A stretch of 64,000 nucleotides of DNA from Acidovorax sp. NO-1 (GTDB taxonomy: Bacteria; Pseudomonadota; Gammaproteobacteria; Burkholderiales; Burkholderiaceae_C). Both the position numbers and the translations under genes were made by a program. The notes under the pieces are model-generated. The model made no database searches. It was not told the origin of the DNA and saw nothing but the letters and a program-made list of their open reading frames with translations. Where the stretch lies: positions 50,664-114,663 of the forward strand of contig NZ_AGTS01000105.1 in the NCBI RefSeq assembly GCF_000238595.1, written 5' to 3'. This document shows positions 27,163 through 37,017 of the stretch, in pieces; positions within the stretch are counted from its first letter, which is position 1; each line of letters begins with the position of its first letter.

Positions 27163-29189
27163 TCACCGCCCACGCAAAAACAACCCGTCCAGTTCCTTCA
27201 TCGTCAGTTGCCGCCACGTTGGCCGCCCATGGTTGCACTGGTCGCTGCGGTCGGTGGTTTCCATCTGCCGCAGCAGCGCGTTCATCTCGTCGATGGTGAG
27301 CCTGCGGTTGGCGCGCACGGCGCCGTGGCAGGCCATGGTGCCCAGGATTTCATTGCGGGCGCGCTGCACCACGGTGGTGGCGTCATGCTGGGCCAGTTCG
27401 GCCAGCACGCTGCGGGCCAGCTCCACCGGGTCGCCCTGAGCGAGTGTGGTGGGCACGGCGCGCACGGCCAGGGTCTTGGGAGAGAAGGGCACCACTTCCA
27501 TGCCCAGCGTGGCCAGCACGTCGGTGGATTCTTCGGCCGTGGCCACTTCCTGCGGGGTGGCGGCGAAAGTGGCCGGGATCAGCAGGGGCTGGCTGGCAAT
27601 GCGGGCGCCGCTGTCCACCTGGGATTTCAGGCGCTCGTAGACGATGCGTTCGTGCGCGGCGTGCATGTCCACGATGACCATGCCCTGGGCGTTTTCGGCC
27701 AGGATGTAGACGCCGTGGAGCTGGGCCACGGCCTTGCCCAGCGGCCAGGCGGCGTTGCTGCCGCCCTGACCCTGGGGCCAGGTAGGTTCATTCGCGGTGG
27801 TGGTGTTGGCCCAGGCCGCAGCAGGGGCGGTGAATGACGAGGGCGTCACCGGCTGCGGCATGGCGTCCGCCTCGCCGGTGTTGGTCGCAGCGCCCCAGTT
27901 CACGAGCGGCGCGTCTTTCCTGGGCCCCCACAGGGCCTGCAGGTCGGCAACATGGTGGCCACGTTCTTCAAATTTGATAGCTGCTTGCGCTTGTCTGTTA
28001 AGCGCTGGAGGCTGATTTGGCTTGAAATGTTCGAGCGGGGCCTGGGCCGTGGTGCCCGCATCGGCAGCGGCAGCCCCTGCAGCCGCCGCCAGCGCAGCAG
28101 CGCGGGGTGCGGCCAGCGCGTTCTCTACGGCGTGGCGCACAGCCTGGTGCACCTCGCGGCTGTCGCGAAAGCGCACCTCGATCTTGGTGGGGTGCACGTT
28201 CACGTCCACACGGGCCGGGTCGATCTCGACATACAGCGCGTAGATGGGCTGCTTGTGGCCGTGCAGCACGTCTTCGTACGCACTGCGGGCGGCGTGGGTC
28301 AGCACCTTGTCGCGCACGAACCGGCCGTTCACATAGCAGTACTGGTGGTCGGGGCGCGAGCGGGCGGCGTCGGGCAGGCCTGCGCGGCCGGTGACGGTGA
28401 CGGGGCCCACGCGGTGCAATACGGCGACGGATTGCGTGACGAAGTCCTCGCCCAGCACGTCCGACAGGCGGCGGGCCAGCGCGTCCTGCCCGTCCTGTGC
28501 TTGCTGGCCCTGGCCGGGCATGAAGGTGGCACGCCACTGCTCCACCAGCTTGCCTTCGTGCCAGACGGCAAAGCCCACATCCGGCCGCGCCAGCGCGTGG
28601 CGGCGCACGGATTCGATGCAGTGCGCGAGCTCGGTGGCATCGGTCTTCAAGAACTTGCGGCGCGCGGGGGTGGAGAAGAACAGCTCCTTCACCTCTACCG
28701 TGGTGCCGGTGCTGCGCGCGGCGGGGCGCAGCTCGCCGCTGCGGGCGTCCAGCAAAAAAGCACTGGTCTGGGCGGCCGGGCGCGAGAGCAGGGCCATCTC
28801 CGACACCGACGCAATGGCGGCCAGCGCCTCGCCCCGAAAGCCCATGGTGGCCACGGTTTCCAGGTCCGTGAGGTTGCTGATCTTGCTGGTGGCGTGGCGG
28901 CGCAGGGCCACAGGCAGCTCGTCGTGCGGAATACCGCCGCCGTCGTCTTCCACGGTGATAAGGCGCACGCCGCCGGCCGACAGGCGCACGGTGATCTGTG
29001 AGGCGCCCGCATCGAGCGCGTTGTCCACCAGCTCGCGCACCACCGAGGCCGGGCGCTCCACCACTTCACCGGCGGCGATCTGGCTGATCAGCTCGTCGGG
29101 CAGGTCGCGGATCGGGCGGCGGCCGGGGGTGAGGGAAGGGGCGGGCTGTGCCGCGGCGGGAAGGGGGTGGCGTCGTTCACCCGGGGCAT
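27163..29189 (-). CDS. mutL: DNA mismatch repair protein MutL, apparent 5' frameshift
   Basis: GHKL-ATPase matchmaker of mismatch repair, about 675 aa if intact. N-domain motifs are ELVDNALDAGA, DDGGGIP and GFRGEALAAI. The C-domain shows DMHAAHERIVYE, ACHGAVRAN and NHGRPTW, matching the endonuclease-type MutL pattern with Gln replaced by Met. The body frame has no ATG, GTG or TTG upstream of codon VERP (29064). Conserved residues GRRPIRDLPDELISQIAAGEV precede that point in frame. The natural ATG at 29189 (MPRVNDATP) is one base out of frame because a C-run (29163-29167) has five bases where six would fit. A family A repeat is translated in the interdomain linker. Confidence 0.88.
27977..28012 (-). 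repeat. Family A hairpin repeat, copy 4, inside mutL
   Basis: Same orientation as mutL. It is translated as QPPALNRQAQAAI in the variable linker between ATPase and C-terminal domains. The peptide resembles the one from the permease copy (PPAL-x-R-x-AQ-x-AI), so the same reading frame is used in both. Confidence 0.85.
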
Positions 29190-29290
29190 TTTAGGACCGT
29201 GTGCCCGCAGGGGTATCGGCGCGGGGGCGTGAGGCCGACGGGGATAATGCCCGCTGTTTTTTCAACGCCCGGCTTGCCGCCGGCCTCGCC

Positions 29291-29947
29291 ATGGAACTGG
29301 TCACCTTTCTGATCGACTTCATCCTGCACATCGACAAGTATCTGGAGATGTTTGTGCAGAACTACGGCGCCTGGGTGTATGCGCTGCTGTTCCTCATCGT
29401 GTTTGTGGAGACGGGCGTGGTGGTAATGCCGTTTTTGCCCGGCGACTCGCTGCTGTTCATCGTGGGAGCGCTGTGTGGTGCGGGGATGATGAGCTTTCCG
29501 CTGGCCTGCACCATCCTGATCGTGGCGGCCATCCTGGGTGACCAGTGCAATTATTCGATCGGGCGGTACTTCGGGCCCAAGGTGTTCCAGTGGGAGGACT
29601 CGCGCTGGTTCAACCGCCGTGCGTTTGACCAGGCGCACAACTTCTACGAGAAGTACGGCGGCATCACCATCGTGCTGGCGCGCTTCATGCCATTTATCCG
29701 CACCTTTGCTCCGTTTGTGGCGGGCGTGGCCGAGATGAGCCGGGGCAAGTTCACGGCGTACAACGTGGGGGGCGCACTCATCTGGGTGCTGGGCATCTGC
29801 TCGGCGGGGTATTTCTTTGGCAACTTTGCCTGGGTGAAGGAGAACCTGGACAAGATCATCTGGGCCATGATCTTTGTGCCCGGCCTGATTGCCATCTTTG
29901 GCGCATGGCGCGCGGGCCGGCAGGCCAAGGTGCCGGATGCGGCCTGA
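29291..29947 (+). CDS. DedA family membrane protein
   Basis: 218-aa integral membrane protein of the DedA superfamily, linked to lipid scrambling or flippase activity and envelope homeostasis. It has five to six hydrophobic segments. The family core FVETGVVVMPFLPGDSLLF, GDQCNYSIGRYFG and ARFMPFIRTFAPFVAGV is complete. The frame extends upstream, but MELVTFLIDF is the natural start. It is divergent from mutL with about 100 bp between them. Confidence 0.88.
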   Translation: MELVTFLIDFILHIDKYLEMFVQNYGAWVYALLFLIVFVETGVVVMPFLPGDSLLFIVGALCGAGMMSFPLACTILIVAAILGDQCNYSIGRYFGPKVFQWEDSRWFNRRAFDQAHNFYEKYGGITIVLARFMPFIRTFAPFVAGVAEMSRGKFTAYNVGGALIWVLGICSAGYFFGNFAWVKENLDKIIWAMIFVPGLIAIFGAWRAGRQAKVPDAA

Positions 29948-29967
29948 AGCAAATTGCTACTGATAAT

Positions 29968-30003
29968 ATAGCTGCTGGCGCTTGTTGGATAAGCGCTGGA
30001 GGC
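29968..30003 (-). repeat. Family A hairpin repeat, copy 5
   Basis: Minus orientation, between the convergent dedA and regA genes, 20 nt after the dedA stop. The stem CAGCGCTT/AAGCGC is intact. Confidence 0.85.
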
Positions 30004-30057
30004 ATATTTGACCAATATTTTCAGGCGGGGCCGCAGCCATGGCAGCCTGCAAGGGGC

Positions 30058-30615
30058 CTACCGGACCTGCTTCTTCTCCAGCTTGCGGGTGAGGGTGCGC
30101 CGGTGCATGCCCAGGCGCCTGGCCGCTTCCGACAGGTTGAAGCCGGTTTCTGCCAGCACTTCGTGGATGCGCTCCCATTCCAGCGTCTTGATGGAGCTTG
30201 AGCGGTTGGTCAGTTCCACCTCGGTGTTGCCCGCCTTCAGCCCGAACGCGGCCTCGATGTCGTCGGTGTTGGAGGGCTTGGCGAGGTAGTGGCAGGCGCC
30301 CAGCTTCACGGCCTCCACGGCGGTGGCAATGCTGGCAAAGCCGGTCAGCACCACGATCAGCATGGCATCGCTGGCCGCATGCAGTTTTTGCACGCAGGCC
30401 AGGCCCGACGCCTCGCCCTTGAGCTTGAGGTCCACCACGGCAAAGCCTGGCGTGTGCTGCAACAGCAGCGCCTCCACGTCGGCCAGGCTGGCGGCCTGCA
30501 GCACGCGGTAGCCGCGCCGCTCGAACGAGCGCGCCAGCGTGCGCGCAAAGGCCTCGTCGTCCTCCACGATCAGCAGCAGGGGTGGCGGCGGTTGCGCGTC
30601 GTCGGTGTCGGTCAT
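30058..30615 (-). CDS. regA: RegA/PrrA/ActR-family redox response regulator
   Basis: 185-aa two-component regulator. The receiver domain has the acidic pair in VEDDEAF, the phospho-acceptor Asp in FAVVDLKLKG, the switch Thr in VVLTGFAS and the Lys in YLAKPSN. After a short linker comes a Fis-type helix-turn-helix (LSEAARRLGMHRRTLTRKLEKK). This small NtrC-like architecture without an AAA domain is typical of RegA. It starts 4 nt after regB. Known homologues control respiratory oxidases, so regulation of the adjacent cyo genes is a reasonable inference. Confidence 0.88.
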   Translation of the reverse strand: MTDTDDAQPPPPLLLIVEDDEAFARTLARSFERRGYRVLQAASLADVEALLLQHTPGFAVVDLKLKGEASGLACVQKLHAASDAMLIVVLTGFASIATAVEAVKLGACHYLAKPSNTDDIEAAFGLKAGNTEVELTNRSSSIKTLEWERIHEVLAETGFNLSEAARRLGMHRRTLTRKLEKKQVR

Positions 30616-30619
30616 GGTG

Positions 30620-31948
30620 TCAGGTCTTGGCGCCCGCAAGGGCTACTGCAGAAAGCGGCAGGTCAATCGTCACTTCGGCGCCCCCCTCGGGGCGGTTGCG
30701 GGCTGCCACGCTGCCACCCAGCGTGCGGGCCACATTGAGCACCAGGTACAGCCCCAGCCCCCCGCCGGGGCGGTTTTTGGAAGACTGGTAGGGCGTTCCC
30801 AGCTTGGCCAGCATGTCCGGGGAAAACCCGGGGCCCGTGTCGGTGACCGTGATGCGCAGCGCATCGGCATGGCGGCTTACCGCCAGCCGTACCCAGCCCG
30901 GCGACGCCTCACGGGCATTGTCCAGCACATTGAAAACCATCTGCTTGAGCGTGGTGTCCGACACCATGGGCGTGTCGGCGCCAAAGTCGTTGTCGTAGAT
31001 GAACTGCGGCATCGACCGCGTGCGGCGCCATTCGTCGGCCAGGGCATCCACAAAGGTGCGCACGGTGGTCTGCATCGAGGCTTCGCCGCGTGTCTCCCCG
31101 GCCGACAGCAGAATGCCGCTCACGATGCTCTTGCAGCGCTGCACCTGGGTCTGCATCTCGTCCATCTCTTCCTTCAGCGCCGGGTTGGCCGCCAGGCGCT
31201 TGTCGTGCTGCCAGTCGCCCAGGATCACCGCCAGGGTCGATAGCGGTGTTCCCAGCTCGTGCGCCGCGCCCGAGGCCAGCAGGCCCATGCGCACGATGTG
31301 CTCTTCTTCCACACGGCGTCGGCGCGCTGCCGCCAGGCGCGCGTCGCGCTCGCGCAGGTTCAGGTTGATGCGGGTGATGAAGACCACCACAAGCGTGGCG
31401 TTGAGCACAAAGCACACCAGCAGCCCGATCACATACAGGCTGGACAGCCCCTGGTGCAGGTCCTGCGGCAGATCCAGCGGCAGGTGGTGGTTGGCCAGCA
31501 CGCCAAAACCCATCAGCGTGATGGCCACCATCGACCAGATGTAGGTGCCGCGCAGCAGCACGGCCCCCAGCGTGATCTGCAGCAGGTACAGGAAGACAAA
31601 GGGGTTGCTGGTTCCGCCGCTCAGGTACAGCTGCACGGTCAGCACTGCCACATCGATGAGCAGGGCCAGAAACAGCTCGGTGTTGCGCACCACCACCGCA
31701 GTGCGCATCCGCAGCAGGCTCACCACGTTGAAAACAGCCAGGCAGCCCACCACCAGCAGCATCTCGCGCAGCGGCAGCGTGAGGCCCAGGGTGTAGTGCG
31801 CCATCAGGATGGTGAACACCTGCCCGATGACGGCGATCCAGCGCAGCTCGATCAGCTGCTGCAGGTTCTTGATGCCCGCCGCAGCATCGGCCGAGCGCGC
31901 GCTGCGCGGGGGCTGGGGGGCAGCGGGTTCAGGAAGAGGGCGGTTCAT
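30620..31948 (-). CDS. regB: RegB/PrrB/ActS-family redox sensor histidine kinase
   Basis: 442-aa membrane sensor kinase. Six hydrophobic segments span about residues 35-200. They include the heptapeptide GGTSNPF, the ubiquinone-sensing motif of RegB. The H-box is GAAHELGTPLSTL; 42 residues later lies QRCKS, matching the position of the redox-active Cys of RegB. The ATPase domain shows NVLDNAREASPG, DTGPGFS and GGGLGLYL. Its start overlaps the surf1 end by 20 nt and regA follows, so it lies in the cyo run. Confidence 0.92.
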   Translation of the reverse strand: MNRPLPEPAAPQPPRSARSADAAAGIKNLQQLIELRWIAVIGQVFTILMAHYTLGLTLPLREMLLVVGCLAVFNVVSLLRMRTAVVVRNTELFLALLIDVAVLTVQLYLSGGTSNPFVFLYLLQITLGAVLLRGTYIWSMVAITLMGFGVLANHHLPLDLPQDLHQGLSSLYVIGLLVCFVLNATLVVVFITRINLNLRERDARLAAARRRRVEEEHIVRMGLLASGAAHELGTPLSTLAVILGDWQHDKRLAANPALKEEMDEMQTQVQRCKSIVSGILLSAGETRGEASMQTTVRTFVDALADEWRRTRSMPQFIYDNDFGADTPMVSDTTLKQMVFNVLDNAREASPGWVRLAVSRHADALRITVTDTGPGFSPDMLAKLGTPYQSSKNRPGGGLGLYLVLNVARTLGGSVAARNRPEGGAEVTIDLPLSAVALAGAKT

Positions 31949-32738
31949 GGGACGGAGTGGCGGGGGCGGCGCGCGCACGCAGGCGAGCCTCGTAGCGTGC
32001 CACATACCAGCCTGCGCCCACCACCATCAGGGCCATTGCATACCAGGTGAGCGCGTACACCAGGTGGCTGTTGTGAAACTTCACCACCGTCATGCCGGCA
32101 CGGGGCCATGCTGCCGCGGCAGGCGCCGCAGACGCTGCACCCGGCAGACCGGCATCCACAAAGAAGGGGGCAGCGCGGGTCAGCCCGGCCGCCTGGGCGA
32201 TGGCTGCCACGTCGCGCGAATACCACCGCTGCTGCGCCGGGCTGTTGCTGCGCAGAAAGCCGCCACCAGGCTCCGTCATGCGCAGCAGGCCCTGTACCGT
32301 GGTGGCGGCGGGCGTGCCGGGCGGCAGGGGCGTGGCTATCCACTGGGCGCGCTGGTCCTGGGGCACAAAACCGCGGTTCACCAGCACCTGGGTGCCGTCG
32401 TCCTGCTGCAGCGGGGTGATCACCCAGAAGCCCGCGCCCAGCTCGGTGACGGCCTGGGTCAGCACGGTCTTGTCGCCCAGCCAGTGGCCTTGCAGGGTAA
32501 TGGGCAGGTATTCATGGCTGGCGGCATTCACCCCCGGCCATTCGGCCGCAGCAGGTGCGGGCGTGGTGGCCGCGTGCACGCGCTGATCCACCCGCTCCAT
32601 CAGGGCGAGCTTCCATGCGCGCCGCTCCACCTGCCAGGTGCCCAGCGCGAGGAAGCCCACAAACATGGAAATGCCCGCCAGCAGCAGCACCACGTGGCGC
32701 GGCCGCCAGCGCGTAGCGGCGGGCATGCCGGGGGTCAA
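31929..32738 (-). CDS. SURF1 family oxidase assembly protein
   Basis: 269-aa membrane protein with one N-terminal and one C-terminal helix flanking a periplasmic domain, as in SURF1. Motifs are FLALGTWQVERRAWK after helix 1, the central VNRGFVPQ, and a C-terminal segment ending in LTWYAMALMVVGAGWYVARYE. SURF1 proteins help insert heme a or o into heme-copper oxidases. A quinol-oxidase-linked SURF1 is known in Paracoccus. Here the gene overlaps cyoD by 4 nt and regB by 20 nt, so it probably serves this oxidase. Confidence 0.9.
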   Translation of the reverse strand: MTPGMPAATRWRPRHVVLLLAGISMFVGFLALGTWQVERRAWKLALMERVDQRVHAATTPAPAAAEWPGVNAASHEYLPITLQGHWLGDKTVLTQAVTELGAGFWVITPLQQDDGTQVLVNRGFVPQDQRAQWIATPLPPGTPAATTVQGLLRMTEPGGGFLRSNSPAQQRWYSRDVAAIAQAAGLTRAAPFFVDAGLPGAASAAPAAAAWPRAGMTVVKFHNSHLVYALTWYAMALMVVGAGWYVARYEARLRARAAPATPSHEPPSS

Positions 32739-33163
32739 GGCCGCGGGTGCCCCGGCGCCTCATGCGCCGGTGGCATCGGGGTGGGGTGCTCGGGCATCAT
32801 GTTGGCATTCATGTGGAACATCACCCACAGGGTGCCCGCAATGGCAATCGCCACGAACACCACGGTGAAAATGGTGGACAGCAGGGTCCAGCCGCCTTCC
32901 ACCTTGCCGTTCATGTGCAGGAAGTAGACCATGTGCACCAGGATCTGCGCCACGGCAAACCCGCCCAGCACCAGCACGGCGGTGTTGCGGTCGGCGATCA
33001 CCTTGGTCATGACGAGCCAGAACGGAATGGCCGTGAGAATGACCGACAGCACAAAGCCGATCATGTAGCCCGAGAACGTGCTGTGCGGGCCGTCGTCGGC
33101 GTGGTGGTGGTCGTCATGCCCGGCGGCGGCATGGTGTGCGTGAGTTGTGTGTTGCGCGCTCAT
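32735..33163 (-). CDS. cyoD: Cytochrome o ubiquinol oxidase subunit IV
   Basis: 142-aa accessory subunit with three hydrophobic helices (IGFVLSVILTAIPFWLVM, AVLVLGGFAVAQILVHMVYFLHM, and a C-terminal one). The N-terminus carries an unusual His-rich tail (HTTHAHHAAAGHDDHHHADD) that could bind metal. Its start abuts the cyoC stop and its stop overlaps surf1. Confidence 0.9.
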   Translation of the reverse strand: MSAQHTTHAHHAAAGHDDHHHADDGPHSTFSGYMIGFVLSVILTAIPFWLVMTKVIADRNTAVLVLGGFAVAQILVHMVYFLHMNGKVEGGWTLLSTIFTVVFVAIAIAGTLWVMFHMNANMMPEHPTPMPPAHEAPGHPRP

Positions 33164-33796
33164 TTACAGCACCCCCATCAGGTACACAAAGGTGAAGACA
33201 CCAATCCAGACCACGTCCAGAAAGTGCCAGAACATGGACAGGCACATCAGCCGGCGGGTGTTTTCGGGGATCAGGCCGTGCTTTTTGATCTGCAGCATCA
33301 GCACCACCAGCCAGATCAGGCCGAAGGTGACGTGAAGGCCGTGCGTGCCCACCAGCGTGAAGAACGCCGACAGGAAGGCGCTGCGCTGCGGCGTGGCGCC
33401 CTGCTGGATCAGGTGGGCGAATTCGTAGATTTCCAGTGCCAGAAAGCACAGGCCGAAGAAGCCGGTGACGGCCAGCCACAGCAGCGTGCCGGTGACGTCG
33501 CGTTGCTGCTTGCGCAGCATCGCAAAGCCGAAGGTGATGGACGACAGCAGCAGGAAGGCCGTGTTGATGGCTACCAGCGTGAGGTCGAACAACTGCGCCC
33601 CGGTAGGGCCGGCCGCATAGCTGCGGCCCAGCACACCGTAGGTGGCGAACAGGGCGGCAAAGATGAGGCAGTCGCTCATCAGGTACAGCCAGAAGCCCAG
33701 GGCGGTGCCGTTTGGGGGGTGCGGTTCCTGCGCGAGGTGGTACGCGCGCGGGGCGAGGGCGCCAGCGGCGCCAGCTTGGAGGCGAAGTTCAGACAT
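33164..33796 (-). CDS. cyoC: Cytochrome o ubiquinol oxidase subunit III
   Basis: 210-aa five-helix membrane subunit of the bo-type quinol oxidase. Recognisable stretches are [20 protein letters not shown], a central [19 protein letters not shown], and [19 protein letters not shown] at the end. The frame extends 39 codons further upstream within cyoB; MSELRLQ is the proper start and overlaps cyoB by 8 nt. Confidence 0.93.
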   Translation of the reverse strand: MSELRLQAGAAGALAPRAYHLAQEPHPPNGTALGFWLYLMSDCLIFAALFATYGVLGRSYAAGPTGAQLFDLTLVAINTAFLLLSSITFGFAMLRKQQRDVTGTLLWLAVTGFFGLCFLALEIYEFAHLIQQGATPQRSAFLSAFFTLVGTHGLHVTFGLIWLVVLMLQIKKHGLIPENTRRLMCLSMFWHFLDVVWIGVFTFVYLMGVL

Positions 33797-35792
33797 GGCG
33801 GGCCAGTTGCAAGGTGCGGGCTTCTTCCGTGGCAACCACCTGGGACGCCGGGATGTAGAAGTCACGCTTGTAGTTGAACGTGTGAATGATCGAAGCGAGC
33901 AGCAGCGCGGCAAACGACACGCCGGCCAGCAGCCACATGTGCCAGATCAGCGCAAAGCCGACCAACAGCGACAGGGCCGAGATGACGGCGCCCGAGGCGG
34001 TGTTGGCAGGCATGTGGATGGGCGCAAAGCCGGTGAGCGGGCGCTGGTAGCCGTGCTTTTTCATGTCCCACCAGGCGTCGATCTCGTGCACCACGGGGGT
34101 GAAGGCAAAGTTGTAGTCGGGCGGGGGCGACGAGGTGGCCCATTCCAGCGTACGGCCGTCCCAGGGGTCGCCGGTCCAGTCGCGCAGCTGGTCGCGCTTG
34201 AGGTAGCTCACCACGATCTGGATCAGGAAGCAGGCGATGCCCAGCGCAATCAGGAAGGCGCCGAACGCCGCGATCTGGAACCAGATCTGCAGCGACTGGT
34301 CTTCAAAGTGGTTGGCACGGCGCGTGACGCCCATCAGGCCCAGCACATACAGCGGCCCGAACGCCACCCAGAATCCCACCACCCACAACCAGAACGAGCG
34401 CACGCCCCAGGTGCGGTCGAGCTTGTAGCCAAAGGCCTTGGGGTACCAGTAGTTGATGCCGGCAAACAGGCCGAACAGCACGCCGCCGATGATCACGTTG
34501 TGGAAGTGGGCGATCAGGAACAGGCTGTTGTGCAGCACGAAGTCGGCCGGGGGCACGGCCAGCAGCACGCCGGTCATGCCGCCAATGGCAAAGGTCACCA
34601 TGAAGGCCACGGTCCACATCATGGGCAGCTCGAAGCGGATGCGGCCCTTGTACATGGTGAACAGCCAGTTGAAGATCTTCGCGCCCGTGGGGATCGAGAT
34701 GATCATCGTCGTGATGCCGAAGAAGGTATTCACGCTCGCACCCGAGCCCATGGTGAAGAAGTGGTGCAGCCACACCAGGTACGACAGGATGGTGATCACC
34801 ACCGTGGCGTACACCATGGAGGTGTAGCCAAACAGGCGCTTCTTGCAGAACGTGGCCACCACTTCGGAGAAGATGCCAAAGCACGGCAAGATCAGGATGT
34901 AGACCTCGGGGTGACCCCAGATCCAGATCAGGTTCACGTACAGCATGGCGTTGCCGCCCAGGTCGTTCGTGAAGAAATTGGTGCCGATATAGCGGTCCAG
35001 CGACATCAGCACGAGCGCCGCCGTCAGCACCGGGAACGAAGCCACGATGAGCGCGTTGGTGCACAGGGCGGTCCAGGTGAAGACGGGCATGCGCATCAGG
35101 TTCATGCCGGGCGCGCGCATCTTGATGATGGTGACGATCAGGTTGATGCCCGAGAGCGTGGTGCCCACCCCCGCAATTTGCAGCGCCCAGATGTAGTAAT
35201 CGAGCCCCACGCCAGGGTTCTGGTTGCCCAGGTTGGACAGCGCCAGCCAGCCGGCGGTGGAGAACTCGCCCAGGAACAGCGACACCATCACCAGCACCGC
35301 GCCAGCCGTGGTCATCCAGAAGCTGAAGTTGTTCAGGAACGGGAACGACACGTCGCGCGCGCCGATCTGCAGCGGCACCAGGTAGTTCATGAGGCCCGTG
35401 ACCAGCGGCATCGCCACGAAGAAGATCATGATCACGCCGTGGGCGGTGAAGATCTGGTCGTAGTGGTGCGGCGGCAGGTAGCCCATGTTGTCGCCAAAGG
35501 CCATGGCCTGCTGCAGGCGCATCATCACGGCATCAGCAAAGCCGCGCAGCAGCATCACCAGGCCCAGGATCATGTACATGATGCCGATGCGCTTGTGGTC
35601 GATGCTGCAGATCCAGTCGCGCCAGAGCGTGCCCCAGAGCTTGAATTTGGTGACGGCGGCCATCAGGGCCAGGCCCCCCAGCATGGTGGCGATGAAGGTC
35701 CATAGCACGATGGGCTCGTGCGCCATTGGTATGGAATCCCAGGTGACTCGGCCCAGGGCCCAGTGGGTGTCAGGAACAGTGACGGGTGACAT
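33789..35792 (-). CDS. cyoB: Cytochrome o ubiquinol oxidase subunit I
   Basis: 667-aa catalytic subunit with the heme b and heme o3-CuB centres. Metal and heme ligands are visible: [12 protein letters not shown] helix II His, [11 protein letters not shown] (CuB His and the cross-linked Tyr), WLHHFFTMG (two CuB His) and IAHFHNVI (two heme His). An in-frame GTG lies two codons upstream; I use the ATG at 35792. It reduces O2 with ubiquinol and pumps protons in the inner membrane. Confidence 0.96.
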   Translation of the reverse strand: MSPVTVPDTHWALGRVTWDSIPMAHEPIVLWTFIATMLGGLALMAAVTKFKLWGTLWRDWICSIDHKRIGIMYMILGLVMLLRGFADAVMMRLQQAMAFGDNMGYLPPHHYDQIFTAHGVIMIFFVAMPLVTGLMNYLVPLQIGARDVSFPFLNNFSFWMTTAGAVLVMVSLFLGEFSTAGWLALSNLGNQNPGVGLDYYIWALQIAGVGTTLSGINLIVTIIKMRAPGMNLMRMPVFTWTALCTNALIVASFPVLTAALVLMSLDRYIGTNFFTNDLGGNAMLYVNLIWIWGHPEVYILILPCFGIFSEVVATFCKKRLFGYTSMVYATVVITILSYLVWLHHFFTMGSGASVNTFFGITTMIISIPTGAKIFNWLFTMYKGRIRFELPMMWTVAFMVTFAIGGMTGVLLAVPPADFVLHNSLFLIAHFHNVIIGGVLFGLFAGINYWYPKAFGYKLDRTWGVRSFWLWVVGFWVAFGPLYVLGLMGVTRRANHFEDQSLQIWFQIAAFGAFLIALGIACFLIQIVVSYLKRDQLRDWTGDPWDGRTLEWATSSPPPDYNFAFTPVVHEIDAWWDMKKHGYQRPLTGFAPIHMPANTASGAVISALSLLVGFALIWHMWLLAGVSFAALLLASIIHTFNYKRDFYIPASQVVATEEARTLQLARHV

Positions 35793-35859
35793 AAACACTC
35801 TTTGTTGGCAAAGCGCCAGCGCCGCCCGGCGGCTGCTGGCACATCAGGTCAAGGGCGGG

Positions 35860-36915
35860 TCATTCGGCGCGGGGGGTGCGCGTTGTGGGGCTGGCCTCCA
35901 GGCTGGCCACGACCTGCTCGGCGTTTTGGGAGGTGCACACGTCCTGCGGCAGGTTCAGGCCCATGGCGCGCACATAGGCTTCGCCACCGTTCTCGTCGAT
36001 GGCCATCATGTGGTGCATGCACATCTTGCCGTCCTCGACGCAGCGGTTCAGCACCTTGTCGTACAGGCCCTCTTCCACGCTGGCAAAACGCTGTACCGGG
36101 TCGCGTTCGCTGGGCTGGGCCAGGGCGAGGTAGGTGTTGCGGTCCAGCGGTTTGCCTTCGCTGCGGTTCCTGGCCACCCACTGCTCGAAATCCTGCTGGC
36201 TGAGTCCGTGGAACCGGAAGGTCATCCCCGAAAAGCCCGAGCCGCTGTAGTGCGTGGACATGCCCTTGTAAACGCCGGGTTTGTTGATCACGGCGTTCAG
36301 CTCGGTCTGCATCCCAGGCATGGCGTAGATCATGCCCGCGAGGTCAGGCACGTAAAACGCGTTCATGGTGGACGTGGCCGTGAGCTTGAACAGGATGGGG
36401 CGGTCCACCGGCGCGGCGAGTTCGTTCACGGTGGCAATGCCCTGCTCTGGATAGAAGAACAGCCACTTCCAGTCCATGGCCACCACCTGGACCTCCAGCG
36501 GGGTGGACTGCGCATCCAGCGGCTTGGTGGCTGAAATCCGGTCCAGCGGCCGGTACGGGTCGAGCTTGTGGGTGCCGATCCAGGTCAGCGCGCCGAGCGC
36601 AATGATGATGAGCAGGGGCACCGTCCAGATCACCAGCTCCAGGGTGGTGGAGTGGTGCCAGTCGGGGTCGTAGTCGTCTTCGGTGTTGGCGGCGTTGTTG
36701 TGGCGGTATTTCCAGGCAAACCACAGCGTGAGGGCGATCACCGGCACGATGATGATCAGCATCAGCAGCGTTGCCTGGATGACCATGTTCCCTTGCTGGG
36801 CGGCGATGTCGCCTGCGGGGTTGAGGACGACCGCCTTGCTGCAGCCAGCCAGGCTGCCGACGGCAGCCAGGGCGGCGAGCCAGGCGGGTCGGGGAAGTGG
36901 AAGTAGTTTGAGCAT
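35860..36915 (-). CDS. cyoA: Cytochrome o ubiquinol oxidase subunit II
   Basis: 351-aa lipoprotein subunit. The signal ends LAGCSKAV, followed by two membrane helices and a periplasmic cupredoxin-like domain. The CuA Cys pair is absent, as expected for a quinol rather than cytochrome c oxidase. MDWKWLFFYPEQ, STMNAFYVPDL, and THYSGSGFSGMTF are conserved. It is the first gene of the cyoABCD-surf1-regB-regA run. The upstream region carries a palindromic operator candidate. Confidence 0.95.
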   Translation of the reverse strand: MLKLLPLPRPAWLAALAAVGSLAGCSKAVVLNPAGDIAAQQGNMVIQATLLMLIIIVPVIALTLWFAWKYRHNNAANTEDDYDPDWHHSTTLELVIWTVPLLIIIALGALTWIGTHKLDPYRPLDRISATKPLDAQSTPLEVQVVAMDWKWLFFYPEQGIATVNELAAPVDRPILFKLTATSTMNAFYVPDLAGMIYAMPGMQTELNAVINKPGVYKGMSTHYSGSGFSGMTFRFHGLSQQDFEQWVARNRSEGKPLDRNTYLALAQPSERDPVQRFASVEEGLYDKVLNRCVEDGKMCMHHMMAIDENGGEAYVRAMGLNLPQDVCTSQNAEQVVASLEASPTTRTPRAE

Positions 36916-36978
36916 GTGGGTGCGCTGTCAGAGCGTTTGTTCAGGGTAAACGCGGATAACGGGTTGCCTGGGAATGTA

Positions 36979-37017
36979 CTAGCGCTAGCTTTTTTGTCGA
37001 TTGGACATTTTGTCCAA
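36979..37017. promoter_or_regulatory. Palindromic operator candidates between cyoA and the MFS gene
   Basis: Two perfect palindromes lie in the divergent promoter region: CTAGCGCTAG (36979-36988) and TTGGACA-TTT-TGTCCAA (37001-37017), a 7-bp inverted repeat with a 3-bp spacer. The second has the size and symmetry of a dimeric repressor site. The regulator is unknown; neither matches a RegA or FNR consensus as I know it. Confidence 0.55.

Noticed and set aside
33642..35705. 687-codon open frame opposite cyoB and cyoC
   Set aside because: Composition is His/Gln/Arg-rich as expected for an antisense shadow of a membrane protein; cyoB motifs on the other strand are unambiguous.
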